Shown one piece after another: positions 10,535-20,331 of a stretch of DNA of 64,000 nucleotides. Source of the DNA: Mycoplasma testudineum (GTDB taxonomy: Bacteria > Bacillota_I > Bacilli_A > Mycoplasmatales > Metamycoplasmataceae); assembly GCF_002245785.1 (NCBI RefSeq), contig NZ_NNCE01000001.1, positions 89,365 to 153,364 on the forward strand, written 5' to 3'. The position numbers and the translations under genes were made by a program. Within the stretch, counting starts at the first letter, position 1, and every line of letters starts with the position of its first letter. The notes under the pieces are model-generated. The model worked only from the letters and a program-made list of their open reading frames with translations. It had not been told where the DNA came from and ran no database searches.

Positions 10535-11456
10535 TTTTTGCCTTTGCTTTCTGAGTGATTTTTTCATTTAAAAAATCACTCATTTGATTTAGTGACACTA
10601 TTTTAGGTATTTCCAATTGAGGGTACTTTTTTTGTATCTTATTAGTTAATCTAATTATGCTTGGAGTTACCAAATTGTTTTGCAATATAAAATTTTCATC
10701 TTTTAGAATTGAGTAAGTAAAATCATCTCTAATTATTGTGCCTTGATCAAAAACAATACATCTAGTAGTTCTTTCTAGAACATTATCCATGTCATGAGTA
10801 ACCATAATTATTGTTTTTCCATCTTTATTTAATTTGTCAAAAATTTCTAATATTTCTCTAACTCCTGCTGGATCTAAACCGGCAGTAGGTTCATCTAGAA
10901 TTAATACATCTGGTTCAATTGCTAAAATACCTGCTAAAGCAACTCTTCTTTTTTGTCCACCAGAAAGAGCTAAGGGATTTTGCTCTAAAAATTCTGGACC
11001 AAGACCAACTGCATCTAAATATTTTACTGCTCTTTGAGCAGCAACATCTGGTTCAATTCCAAAAGCCATTGGGCCAAACATAATGTCTTTTTTGATTGTT
11101 GATTCAAATAATTGATATTCTGCAAATTGAAAAACAATACCAACATGTTGTTTGACTATTTTTGAATATTTGAATTTATTTCTAAATGTTTTTTTAAGTG
11201 AAACATTTTTTAATTCAATGAATTTTTCTTTTTTCTTTTTGAATTCATGTTCAAATATTCAATTTAAATTTCCTTCATCAGGAACTAATAATGAATTAAG
11301 ATGCTCAATAAAAGTAGTTTTACCGCTTCCAGTTTGGCCAATAATTGCAATATATTCTCCTTGGTCAATTGTGCAAGATGAATTATGCAATGCCTTGAAT
11401 TCTAATGGAGAATTTTTATCAAAAACATGACTGATATTTTTTACAATAATTTTCAT
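10527..11456 (-). CDS. ecfA2: ECF transporter ATPase, second subunit
   Basis: ABC-type ATPase that pairs with EcfA1 to power vitamin uptake. The 309-residue protein has Walker [10 protein letters not shown] (40-48), Q-loop FQFAEYQLF, signature LSGGQ (164-168), Walker [14 protein letters not shown] and the switch histidine in VTHDMDN. Between Walker A and the Q-loop lies a lysine-rich insertion ([10 protein letters not shown]...), as in mycoplasma EcfA2 (CbiO) proteins, and a C-terminal tail of about 70 residues follows the ATPase core. It begins in the ATGA overlap with ecfA1 and overlaps ecfT by 8 nt, so subunit synthesis is probably coupled. Confidence 0.95.
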
Positions 11457-12244
11457 AATTCTTCTAAAAGCTCCTCTTCGTTATATGTTGGTTGGATCCC
11501 ATTTATATGCTCACTAAGTTTATAAATAAATGGTGAATCAATTTTAGCTAATTCAATAATTTCTTTATTATTTAAAATTTCTTTTGGAGAACCTTGAGCA
11601 ACTAATTTACCATCACTAAAAACAATTAAATGATCAGCTTGGATTGCTTCATCCATGTCGTGAGTAATTGAAATTAAAGTTTTTTCTCTTTGTTTTTGAA
11701 TTTCTCTAATTAGTTTTAAAACACTTTGTTTCCCTTTAGGATCTAACATACTTGTAACTTCATCAAATATTATAACTTCAGGATTTAAAGCCAAAACACT
11801 TGCAATTGCAACTCTTTGCTTTTGTCCACCAGAAAGTGAAATAGGTTCTCGTTGCAAATATTCATACATTCCAACTTGTTTACTTAATGTATTTATAGTT
11901 TCTGAAATTTCTTTTGGTTTCATTTGCTTGTTTTCAAGTCCAAAAGCGATATCATCTTCAACGGTTCCTCCGATAAATTGATTATCCGGATTTTGAAAAA
12001 CTATTCCGATTTTACTGTGAATAATATCTTTGGTTGAAGACCTAACTTCTACACCATCAATTACTATGCTTCCTGAAGCTGCTTTGTATAGTCCAACAAG
12101 TAATTTCCCAAATGTACTTTTACCACTTCCATTATGTCCTAATAAGGCAACATATTTACCCTTTGGAATTTCTAAATTTATTCCGTCTAATGCATTTCTT
12201 TTTGCGCCGCTATATGTAAAAACTAGATCCTTGACTTTAATCAT
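11453..12244 (-). CDS. ecfA1: ECF transporter ATPase, first subunit
   Basis: ABC-type ATPase of the ECF importer. The 263-residue protein has Walker [10 protein letters not shown] (36-44), [23 protein letters not shown] (Q-loop and the segment typical of EcfA1), [12 protein letters not shown], and Walker [14 protein letters not shown]; 'DEVTSMLD' instead of 'DEPTSGLD' is usual for EcfA1. The glutamate after Walker B Asp and the switch His (SITHDMDEA) are present, so the site looks catalytic. First gene of the ecf-ligA unit. A -10-like TAAAAT 6 nt before ATG and the lack of a Shine-Dalgarno sequence suggest a leaderless start. Confidence 0.95.
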   Translation of the reverse strand: MIKVKDLVFTYSGAKRNALDGINLEIPKGKYVALLGHNGSGKSTFGKLLVGLYKAASGSIVIDGVEVRSSTKDIIHSKIGIVFQNPDNQFIGGTVEDDIAFGLENKQMKPKEISETINTLSKQVGMYEYLQREPISLSGGQKQRVAIASVLALNPEVIIFDEVTSMLDPKGKQSVLKLIREIQKQREKTLISITHDMDEAIQADHLIVFSDGKLVAQGSPKEILNNKEIIELAKIDSPFIYKLSEHINGIQPTYNEEELLEEL

Positions 12245-12250
12245 TATTTT

Positions 12251-12256
12251 ATTTTA
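12251..12256 (-). promoter_or_regulatory. -10 box of the ecfA1 operon
   Basis: TAAAAT on the minus strand, within TTATAAAATAAAATA, lies 6 nt from the ATG. The overlapping TATAAA gives an 8-nt gap. No Shine-Dalgarno sequence is present. Confidence 0.35.
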
Positions 12257-12333
12257 TAACATACTATTAAATTATTTCCAATGTTTAAAATCTATTTTAT
12301 GTTTATTCTCAAATTTAAGTTTTAAAATTGAAG

Positions 12334-12357
12334 AAAAAAAACGGAAATAATCCGTTT
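12334..12357 (-). terminator. Terminator of the gdpP-rplI-dnaB-CNNM unit
   Basis: AAACGGA/TCCGTTT forms a 7-bp stem with a 5-nt loop; on the minus strand a T8 run follows. It starts 4 nt after the stop codon of the CNNM-type gene. Confidence 0.75.
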
Positions 12358-12361
12358 AAAT

Positions 12362-13615
12362 TTATTTTATTGTAAATTCAAAATAGTAATCATTTTCTTC
12401 ATTCTTTTCTAATATTTCAAATAAATATTTTTCTTCAAAAAGAAAACTATCTCCAACTTCTAATTCTTCAGGAACTTCATCTTCATCATAACGAATTCTT
12501 TTATAAAATTCTGTCAGGCTTTCATTTTCTAAAAAATCAAATTCAACATCACTAGCATCTACTAATTCAGTCATAAGTGAAGAACCTCATAAGTAATATT
12601 TTCCTAATGAAGCTTCTAATATTTCTTCTTCATCATCATGTTCATCATATATTTCACCAATTAATTCTTCAATTATATCTTCCATTGTAAGAATTCCAAG
12701 TGCATCATCATTGATTTTACTTTTTGTAACTATAGCCATATGACTTTTTTTGATTCTTAATGTTTCTAGAGCTTGATGTAAAGAAATGTTTGAAGGAATT
12801 TTAGGCATTTCTCTAACATAATCGATTAATATTTTTGATTTTGGTTCATCTAAAATATCACTAACGTGAACCATACCTACTACTTTACCATCTTCATTAA
12901 TTAATGGTAAACGTGAGTAATTTGTTGATTTAAATAATTTAACCGCTTCTTTAACGCTTGCATTAGCTGCTATTGTTACAACTTCCTCAAGTTTTATAAA
13001 ATGAGATAAAACTTTTTCGGTATCTAAATCAAAAGCATTTTTTACTAATGTAGTTTCAGCATGGTCTATAACACCTTCTTGGTTAGCTATTTCAACATAA
13101 TTTTTTAAGTCTATTTCCTTATTTGTAATTATGTTTTTATTTTTAAATAAAAACGAAATACTTGTAAAAGGAGAAAATAATCAAATAAAAACTTGAACTG
13201 GGTAAGCCGCAAATTTAAGATATTGCAAAGCACGTTTTTTTGCAAATATTTTTGGAAGTATTTCTCCAAAAATAACAATTACAGGAGTTAATGCACTTAA
13301 TGTAATAATAGTTGAATAAAATTCAACATTGCTTTCAGGAACATTTAAAAATCGTAAAACTTGACTAAAAATTATTCCTATTAATAATGAACTAAGGATG
13401 TTAACAATATTGTTGCCAATTAATAACGTCATTAGTAATCTGTCAAAATTAGAAATTTGAGTTTTAACTAGTTTTGCATATTTTTTTTCTTTAGCCTTGT
13501 GTTCTAAAGACGCTACATTTAGTGATGTATAAGCTGTTTCAGAACCTGAAAAAAAGGCAGAAAAAATAACTAGAATGATTGAAATAATTATTAGTATATA
13601 GACTATCGGGTCCAT
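12362..13615 (-). CDS. CNNM/CorC-HlyC-type membrane protein with CBS pair
   Basis: A 417-residue protein. It has an N-terminal CNNM (DUF21) domain with hydrophobic segments at YILIIISIILVIFSAFFSG and later and the SGSETAYTSLN motif. Then comes a CBS pair (VVTIAANASVKEAVKLF...SRLPLINEDGKVVGMVHVSDIL, and ISLHQALETLRIKKSHMAIV...ILTMEDIIEELIGEI). An acidic C-terminal CorC_HlyC domain closes the protein. Relatives (YrkA/YugS, often labelled hemolysin C) are linked to Mg2+ transport or efflux; 'hemolysin' is a historical name and no lytic activity is implied. Its ATG overlaps the dnaB stop (TAATG). A DEHDDEEE acidic cluster follows the second CBS domain. Confidence 0.9.
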
Positions 13616-15081
13616 TATTTTACTCCTGCTTCAGCTTCCATTTTTTTCAATGTAGCCGCTTCATCTGGATTCATATTTCTAAAATTTGAATGAGCGGGAT
13701 TGAAGATTAATTTAGCTGTACTTGTTTGTCCTTGACGGTTTTTTGATACTTTAATTTCAACAAAACTTAAACTGTTTGATCTATCATCGCTTTTATCATT
13801 TTTGCGATAATAATCATCTCGATACATAAATAAAACTATGTCAGCATCTTGTTCAATAGAACCTGATTCTCTTAAGTCTGATAAAAGCGGTCGTTTATCC
13901 GGTCGTTGTTCTACTTGTCTAGATAATTGCGCTAATGAAATGATTGGTATTTCTAATTCTCGGGCTAAAGCTTTAAGTTGGTTAGATATTTTACTTACTT
14001 CAACTTGCCGGTTATCACCGCCTGATTTTTTCTTGATGTGAATTAATTGTAAATAATCAATTATTACTAAATCTAATTTCTTTTTTGAATTAGCACGCTT
14101 TATCTGATTGATAATGCTATACAATTCACTATCGTGTTTTGAAGAAAAGTTAATATTTCAATTAGAAAATTTACTTACACTTGCTTGAATTGCTGTCTTT
14201 TTTTCTTTAGTTAAATTCGAAGCTTTTCTTAATTGCAATGTATTTACTTTACTATCTGAAGCTATTATTCTTTCAACTAATTGCGAACTGTCCATTTCAA
14301 GTGAAAAGAACAAAACATTTTTATTAAATTGTTCAGCTGCATTTACTGCAAAATTGATTGCTAAAGCAGTTTTTCCCATTCCTGGTCTAGCAGCTAAAAT
14401 AATTAATTGTCCATTTTGTCAACCTAATGTAATTTCATCTAGATCATCAAAACCAGAAGGTATTCCAGGAAATTCAGAAGTTGTTGATCTATTACTCAAA
14501 TCTTGTAAATAGTCCATAGCTACTGTGTGAATGTTTTCGAATTCAGTATTTAGTTGTCCATCATAAATCTCGTTTAATTTAATTGAAAATTCCGTAATAA
14601 AATCTAAAGTAGGTTTATCAATTATTGAATCAGATTCAAATGCTCTTTTATTTTCTTTTAGTAAATTGTAAATTTTTCGATATTTGTTTTTTTCTTTTAA
14701 TTTATTTACATAATCAATTAACAATTCAGAAGAACTAAGACTAAAAGCTAAATTATCAATATATTCAGAAGTTAGATTCGGAAAACGTTGAACGAAGTTG
14801 TGATCATCTTTAATTCTACGATTTAATTCAGTGACAATTGAATCACGATTTACTAGTTTAATTTTATTTTTTGCTTCAAAAACTGTAGTATCAAAATGTA
14901 CCATTGAGTCAATAATTGAAAAAAGTTCTTGATGCATTGGTACATCAAAATCTTCCATTTTTATAATTCCTCTAAATTCTTCAATTGTAGAACGGTTATA
15001 TATTAGTAAAGCCAAAACTAGGCTTTCGACTAATGGGTCACTTAAATTTGTTTCGCTTTTGGTATTATACATCTTCTTCAA
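13615..15081 (-). CDS. dnaB: Replicative DNA helicase
   Basis: Hexameric 5'-3' helicase of the replication fork. The 488-residue product has an N-terminal helical domain (SDPLVESLVLALLIYN...), a linker, then the RecA-like motor: GWQNGQLIILAARPGMGKTALAIN (Walker A, GKT about 236-238), FFSLEM with the conserved Glu, LVIIDYLQL (Walker B), the QLSRQVEQRPDKRPLLSDLRESGSIEQDAD block and the KNRQGQT finger. Two TGA codons (ITLG-W, FSN-W) read as Trp. It overlaps rplI by 17 nt at its start and shares TAATG with the CNNM-type gene at its end. The rplI-dnaB order is common in Firmicutes and mollicutes. Confidence 0.96.
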
Positions 15082-15514
15082 TTCTTACTTGGATGTGGAA
15101 TTCGATTCCATCATATAATTTGCCAACAATTTTATGATTTCCAATGTAATTTAAATGAATTTTTTCGATTGAATGTTTTTCTAAATGAAATCCAGAATCT
15201 GCTAAAGAAGCCATAATTTGTTTTGTGGTTATTGAATGATGTGTTTGACCATCTCCAGTTGTATGATTAACTTTTAATTTATAGGTTAAATTTACTTTTT
15301 CAAGTTGAGATTTTAATTCAATTGCATGTTGTCTTTTGATTTCGTGTTCCTTAGCAATGGCTTCCAATCTTTTGTTAAGTAATTTAACATTTTCTTTATT
15401 GTATGGCACTCCTAATCCATTTTTAATCAAAAAATTTGATGCATAACCAGGACTTACATCTATAACATCATTTACTTTTCCGTCTTTATTATCTTTAATA
15501 ATTATTACTTTCAT
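15065..15514 (-). CDS. rplI: 50S ribosomal protein L9
   Basis: 23S rRNA-binding protein whose long helix projects from the 50S stalk base. The 149-residue product has the N-domain signature MKVIIIKDNKDGKVNDVIDVSPGYASNFLI followed by N-x-L, a charged connecting helix (LLNKRLEAIAKEHEIKRQHAIELKSQLEK) and the C-domain HTTGDGQTHHSITTKQIMASL. Length and layout are typical. Its ATG lies 20 nt inside the 3' end of gdpP, and its end overlaps dnaB, so the order gdpP-rplI-dnaB is a tightly packed unit, as in Bacillus. Confidence 0.96.
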   Translation of the reverse strand: MKVIIIKDNKDGKVNDVIDVSPGYASNFLIKNGLGVPYNKENVKLLNKRLEAIAKEHEIKRQHAIELKSQLEKVNLTYKLKVNHTTGDGQTHHSITTKQIMASLADSGFHLEKHSIEKIHLNYIGNHKIVGKLYDGIEFHIQVRIEEDV

Positions 15515-17492
15515 TTTCTTTCACACTCACTATTGCTTGTTTTATATTATCTACGAAATCCGAAAGATTTTCGTCACTTGTTGCTGCAGCAGCACCGTAG
15601 TGTCCGCCTCCACCTACTGCTTCAGCAATTATCTGTACATTTGTTTTGATTCCTCTAGCACTCATTTTGTATTTTGTTGGTGTAGAATTTGGTATTTTAG
15701 CAACAACAAAGGCTGCTTTTCTACCTCTAATTCTTAGCATTTCATCAGCTGTTATTGAAACAACATCTTCGGGCACTTCTGCTTCAGAATATGTAATAAA
15801 AAATCCTTTCTTAACTTCTTGGGTATCAAGTAAAAGTTTTTTAACAACATTATTTATTTCTTCTGTAACTTTTAATAATTCTACACTTTCTGCAGCACTT
15901 GCGCCTCTAAATTCTAATATTGCTGCGGCATTAAAAGTTTGAGCAGATGTTGATTTTTGAAATTGGTTTGTGTCCATATAAATTCCATTTAATAAAAGCT
16001 GTGCCATCATCGGTGTAAATTTAAAATCATGCTCAATAAAACTTAATACTTCAGTAACTATTTCACTTGCTGATGAAGCAGTTGTTTGTACATATTGATT
16101 TTTTAATGGTGCAAATTCAATATTTTGACTTAATCGGTGATGGTCGAAAATAAAAATATTTTCTGGTTTTATTTTATCAAATGCTTCAGGATTTTCAATC
16201 CTATTTTTTTCTGCTGTATCAACAATTATTACTAATGTTGAACTATCACTAATTTGGTTTGCACTTGATGGTTTAATAAATAAATTTGATTTAGGTAAAT
16301 ATCGTTCTAGTGCAGCCTTAGTTGTATTATCATAAGTTACATTTTGAATATAAACTTCTTTTTTTCCTAATTGAATAGCTAATTGGCTTAAAGCATAAGC
16401 TGAACCTAAAGCATCTAAATCAGATAATTTGTGACCATAAATAATGACCTTTTTAATTGCTTTAGAAACTAATTTTGATTCCAAACTTTGTGCAATTTCT
16501 CTAATTGCTGTTCTAGAATAATCGATTGCAATTTCACTTTTTGAACCAAAAAAGATAGGTTTAGTATCTTTTTCGTATATCGTAATTTGATCTCCACCAC
16601 GGCTTTGACTTTGTCTTAGAGCTTGTTTTGAAATTTCAAATAATTCATTAATTTTATATTGTCCTTTTGCAATACCCATTGAAACAGTCAGTCTCAAACC
16701 ACTTTTCAATTTATTATTATTGTCAATAGTTTCAACAAATTTAAAACCTGATTCAATCATTTTTTCAATTGTTTGATTATTTGTAATTAGAATAAATTTA
16801 CCTTTAACATATTGTTTATATGCCAAGTTATATTCTTTAGATAAATTTTCAAGCATATCTACAACAATTGTTTCAATTGCAAATATTTCTTCTTCACTAG
16901 TAGTTGATTGATAAAGTTGATAGTTATCAATTTCCATTTCTGCAATAGCAATTTTTTCATCTTTGTAGTTTTTGATAATTGATTCTTGTAATGTAATATC
17001 TTGAATTGTAATAATGTTATATTCAATATATTTTCGAACTTTATAATTTTTAGTTACTGAATTTTTTCCTATTTTTCTAGAAATAATTATTTCATCAGAA
17101 TTGTTATCATTAAATGATCATTCAGGAAAAATTTGAGTTACGGATTTATCAATTAAATTACTCCCTAAACTTGTTGTTGCAAAATCTGATACTCAAACTA
17201 TTTTAGAATCTGGCGAAAGAATTAATAAACCTAAATCGTTTATTGAAACAACTGTATCTAAATATTTATAAAATGATTTGTTGATATAAAATTTTTTCTT
17301 AAGTAAACTTCTTGTAAATCAAAATGAAAATACAATTGCAACTGCAACAGTAAATAGAATTGCAATTGCAACGATAACTAAAATATTAAGAGGCAAGCTG
17401 CTTGTTAAAATAGTTACTATTATTCATATTATGTAACCTGTTAAAAATAATGTTCCCAAAATCAAAGTAATAATTCAATATCATTTTTTCAT
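15495..17492 (-). CDS. gdpP: GdpP-type cyclic-di-AMP phosphodiesterase
   Basis: Degrades c-di-AMP to pApA and so sets the level of a second messenger linked to osmotic and K+ control. The 665-residue protein has two N-terminal membrane segments (WIITLILGTLFLTGYIIWII and LVIVAIAILFTVAVAIVFSF), a PAS-like domain, and a degenerate GGDEF domain ending in SQSRGGDQITI, characteristic of GdpP. A DHH domain follows with GHKLSDLDALGSA (His354, Asp358, Asp360), VDTAE and FDHHRLS (450-455), then DHHA1 with GGGGHYGAAAA. All metal-binding motifs are intact. TATAAT lies 8 nt before the ATG and no Shine-Dalgarno sequence is seen. First gene of the unit ending at 12334. Confidence 0.92.
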
Positions 17493-17500
17493 ATTGCTTT

Positions 17501-17506
17501 ATTATA
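17501..17506 (-). promoter_or_regulatory. -10 box of the gdpP operon
   Basis: TATAAT on the minus strand with an 8-nt gap to the ATG at 17492, and no Shine-Dalgarno sequence between. A leaderless gdpP transcript is predicted. Confidence 0.5.
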
Positions 17507-17550
17507 AATTAATTTAATAATAACAACATATATCAGTTGTTTAAGTTATT

Positions 17551-17574
17551 AAAAAAAGCGCTTTTTTGCGCTTT
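17551..17574 (-). terminator. Terminator of the rpsF-ssb-rpsR operon
   Basis: AAAGCGC-(6 nt)-GCGCTTT with a following T-run on the minus strand. The stem begins at the rpsR stop codon. Confidence 0.85.
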
Positions 17575-17924
17575 TACTTTGCTGAAGATACTTCTGGTTT
17601 AGAAACTCTTGCTCTTTCACCTTCAGGTCTTTGTTCGTTTCTGTTGAAACGTTCTCTTTTAGGTTTAGCTGTAGTTCTAATTCTTTCTTTAGTAAATTCA
17701 AGTAATGCCATTTCACGAGCTCTTTTAATTGCTGTTGCAAGCATTCTTTGTCTTTTTGCTGATACACCTGTAATTTTACTTGGTAATATTTTTCCGTGTG
17801 CATTAACATATTTTGATAATGTATCAACATCTTTATAATCGATATAGTTAATACCTTGTAAATCAAGTTCGCTTATTCTTTTTCTTTTAAGAAAAGGTTT
17901 TCTTTTTCTTTGTACGAAAGCCAT
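17574..17924 (-). CDS. rpsR: 30S ribosomal protein S18
   Basis: Binds 16S rRNA on the 30S platform as a heterodimer with S6. The 116-residue product has the S18 core [60 protein letters not shown] in pieces (core about 12-85). This is followed by a basic C-terminal tail of about 35 residues ([20 protein letters not shown]...) not found in the ~75-residue E. coli protein. AGAAAGGAA precedes the ATG. Last gene of the canonical rpsF-ssb-rpsR operon; a terminator stem overlaps its stop codon. Another frame across this gene (17549-17866) is a shadow. Confidence 0.95.
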   Translation of the reverse strand: MAFVQRKRKPFLKRKRISELDLQGINYIDYKDVDTLSKYVNAHGKILPSKITGVSAKRQRMLATAIKRAREMALLEFTKERIRTTAKPKRERFNRNEQRPEGERARVSKPEVSSAK

Positions 17925-17936
17925 TTATATTCCTTT

Positions 17937-18389
17937 CTATTCATCGAAATCGGCTCAATTGTCATTATCAACTTCTTCTACAAAAGTTGTTTTAGGTTGA
18001 GTTCCGATATTTGAATTTATTTCTTTAAATTCTGATTCAAAAGTATTTACTTGATTATTTCTTTGTTCTGAAATACTTCTTGATTCAAGAATTGATACTG
18101 AATCTGCATTTATGTCATAACTTGTTAAAGTCTGACCGTCTTTTTTATATGAAGAAGACTGCAATGATCCTATTATTGAAACCAAAGTTCCCTTTGAACA
18201 ATAAGTTGATACATAGGTAGCTTGATTTCTTCAGACTACTACCGGTAAAAAATCTGCTGGGTATGTACCTTCTTTAGTACGATATTGTCTATTCACAGCA
18301 ACTGTGAATCTAGCATATTCAACACCTGATGATGTTTTACCTACAATTGGAGCTTTTGTTAATCTTCCAACAATTGAAACATTATTCAA
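17937..18389 (-). CDS. ssb: Single-stranded DNA-binding protein
   Basis: Coats single-stranded DNA in replication and repair. The 150-residue product has the OB-fold opening NNVSIVGRLTKAPIVGKTSSGVEYARFTVAVNR, the VVVWRNQA segment and KGTLVSIIGSLQSSSY, and an acidic C-terminal tip (NDNWADFDE) of the kind that binds partner proteins. The start is TTG at 18389, with AAGGAG 4 nt upstream formed by the last codons of rpsF; the first in-frame ATG is far too late. A TGA in the tail (DNDN-W-ADFDE) is Trp, so the acidic tip would be lost under the standard code. Confidence 0.93.
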
Positions 18390-18391
18390 TT

Positions 18392-18790
18392 TTACTCCTT
18401 AGAAGTTGTGTCTGATTTTCTATAGTTATTTGGTCGTTGGTTTCTTGGCTTGTCAAAACGAGGTTTTCGTTCAACAATTTTCATAGGTACATTTTCTTTA
18501 CCTAAACCACGCTCAGTTGTTAAATTAACAACCATTTTTCTTCAAATAACTTTATTGATATTTACTTTTCTTGTAAATTCACTTAATTCTTCAGTAGCAT
18601 TATTTGAATTTACTATTGCTAGAACATATTTAGCTGTTTTACTTTTATTAATTTCGTAAGCTAATTCGGTTCTATCCATAACTTCAAATTTTTCAATACC
18701 ACCTGATTTAAATGTTGACTCTAATAGATCTTTAGCCACTTTTTCATCAGTAGCTGGAGCTAATATCATCATAATTTCGTATTTGATCAT
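18392..18790 (-). CDS. rpsF: 30S ribosomal protein S6
   Basis: 16S rRNA-binding partner of S18. The 132-residue product begins MIKYEIMMILAPATDEKVAKD, contains the IEKFEVMDRTELAYEINKSKTAKY beta/helix core and a TGA-encoded Trp in NINKVIWRKMVV. It then extends by about 30 basic, Asn/Arg/Lys-rich residues (RKPRFDKPRNQRPNNYRK...) past the ~100-residue core. GGAGG lies 4 nt before the ATG. First gene of the rpsF-ssb-rpsR operon, with a hairpin in its ~50-nt leader. In other bacteria S6:S18 can bind this leader to repress the operon; whether it does so here is untested. Confidence 0.95.
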
Positions 18791-18813
18791 TGGTCCTCCT
18801 TCTGGTCTAAATG

Positions 18814-18837
18814 GGTTACTTACTTTTAAAAGTAACC
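18814..18837 (-). promoter_or_regulatory. rpsF leader hairpin
   Basis: On the minus strand GGTTACTT (18837-18830) pairs with AAGTAACC (18821-18814), 8-nt loop, between the -10 box and the rpsF ribosome site. A T-run does not follow. It may be a fold bound by S6:S18, but the CCG element of the described motif is not obvious. Confidence 0.4.
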
Positions 18838-18848
18838 AAGGTAATATA

Positions 18849-18854
18849 TTTATA
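18849..18854 (-). promoter_or_regulatory. Extended -10 of the rpsF operon
   Basis: TGTTATAAA on the minus strand supplies TGn plus TATAAA. Transcription would start near 18842, giving a leader of roughly 50 nt that contains the hairpin at 18814-18837. Confidence 0.5.
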
Positions 18855-18962
18855 ACACAAAGATGGCTTATTTAGAAAAATAACATTTTCAGATTTAAAA
18901 AATTTTTTAAATTTAAAAAATAGTTATATTAAACAAAATTTTATACAAATTAAATACTATTG

Positions 18963-18968
18963 TAAAAT
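18963..18968 (+). promoter_or_regulatory. -10 box of the J-domain gene
   Basis: TTGTAAAAT supplies TAAAAT, 7 nt before the ATG at 18976; TTG 18970 is also in frame. No Shine-Dalgarno sequence. Confidence 0.4.
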
Positions 18969-18975
18969 ATTGAAT

Positions 18976-20229
18976 ATGCATTTAGAAGGTCACGAGCGAG
19001 TTTTAAAAGAGTATCACAAATTATTTTCAGATATTGAATTAAATTCAAGCATCGAATTTTTAACTAAAGAAGATATTAGAAAAGCATACTTAAATGCTTC
19101 TAAAAAATATCATCCAGATGTAATTGCAAATAGTGAAACTGAAAATACAACGTTAATTGATACTAATGCTAAGATGGCTAAATTAAACAATGCTTATTCA
19201 ATTTTAAAAGAAAAATGCGATGAGTATAACCGAATAAAAAAAGAATATATTGAAGCATTAGTTTTAGCAAGTTCATTAAGACGTAAATATAAAGGCTACC
19301 GAGTTACAAATTCTAATAAAAATTCTAAAGATGTTTTATTTTTAGGTACTAATGTTAAACCTAAACCAATTGATTTAAATTTAGTTAGGGAAATCACAAG
19401 AAATTATTGACTAGCAAAATTGTTATTTTATTTTTCATGTCTTTTTAGTTTATTCTTAGTATTTATTATTGTAGGAATCACATCTAATTCACAAAACTAT
19501 AGTAATGTTTTTCAGACATTCGCTTTAAGAAATGTAGACACTTTGACAAATCCAGATTCATATCTTGGTTTATCAGAAATTGGATTAAAAGCTTACATTG
19601 GAACGGCAGTGACATTTATTTTAATAATTTTTATTACGCTCACAATTTTTATTTCATCTCTTTATATTTCGGCAAAAAGAGCAAATTTAATTAATGCTTC
19701 AAGTGATAAAAAATATTCATTATGATTTAAATATTGATTATATTCAGCATTATTTTTTGCGACCATTATACCTATAATATTTTTAATAATTGAAACAAGA
19801 AAGATTCTTGATAATAGCATGCGTAAGCCTTCAGGTACGATTTATTTTGTAAAAGTCAGACTAAAATATTTTCTTATTGCTTCTATTTGAATATTATTAG
19901 TAATTGGTACTGGATTTTTCTTAGCTTCTGAATTTAATAATAGTTTCACATTTTTATTTGATTCATTTTCATCGGGTAAAATTGATTATTCAGATTTTCA
20001 ATCTTTATTGAAATGAAACGACTCTGCATCATTTTTATATTGATTCGGTTTATTTATGTGACTTAGCTCTTTAATATCAATTTTTGGTATATTATTTGGA
20101 CTTTTATCAAATTTAAAAAGAGTTGAATTATTTGATCCAGTTGTAAGTATTTTCATCATCAAAAATAAATTATTTATTAAAAGTAAGTTCTTAAAAAAAT
20201 TAAAAAGTTTTAAAATAAAATTTCGCTAG
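18976..20229 (+). CDS. J-domain protein fused to a multi-pass membrane domain
   Basis: A 417-residue protein. Residues 1-80 form a J domain with the HPD triad (46-48) in LNASKKYHPDVIA and the usual helix III (KMAKLNNAYSILKEKCDEY), so it should stimulate an Hsp70 (DnaK) ATPase. From about residue 150 there are several hydrophobic segments: LLFYFSCLFSLFLVFIIVGI, AVTFILIIFITLTIFISSLY, LYSALFFATIIPIIFLII, FLIASIWILLVIGTGFFLA and WLSSLISIFGILFGLLS. Unlike housekeeping DnaJ it has no Gly/Phe or zinc-finger region. The J domain at the N terminus with a membrane anchor suggests recruitment of DnaK to the membrane, an inference. TTG at 18970 is an alternative start. A terminator overlaps its stop. Confidence 0.85.
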
Positions 20230-20255
20230 TAATGTTAAATTTACTAGCGTTTTTA
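20224..20255 (+). terminator. Terminator of the J-domain gene
   Basis: CGCTAGTAA (20224-20232) pairs with TTACTAGCG (20241-20249), followed by T5. The stem includes the stop codon. Confidence 0.85.
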
Positions 20256-20270
20256 AATACTTTGCAGATA

Positions 20271-20298
20271 AAAAAAATTAAGGCCTAAACCTTAATTT
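20271..20298 (-). terminator. Terminator of rpiB
   Basis: AATTAAGG/CCTTAATT 8-bp stem with a 6-nt loop; on the minus strand a T-run follows. It lies 35 nt after the rpiB stop. Confidence 0.7.
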
Positions 20299-20331
20299 GA
20301 ACTTAATTAATACACTTAAAAGTATTTTAAT

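Noticed and set aside
10535-10567. Earlier ATG for ecfT
   Set aside because: No ribosome site and a long overlap with ecfA2; ATG 10534 has AAAGG at proper spacing.
12362-13615. Hemolysin annotation
   Set aside because: The name is inherited in this CNNM/CBS/CorC family; the sequence shows an ion-transport-type membrane protein, not a toxin.
17549-17866. An open frame over rpsR on the same strand
   Set aside because: It is a shifted frame of the clear S18 gene, with low-complexity sequence and no family match.
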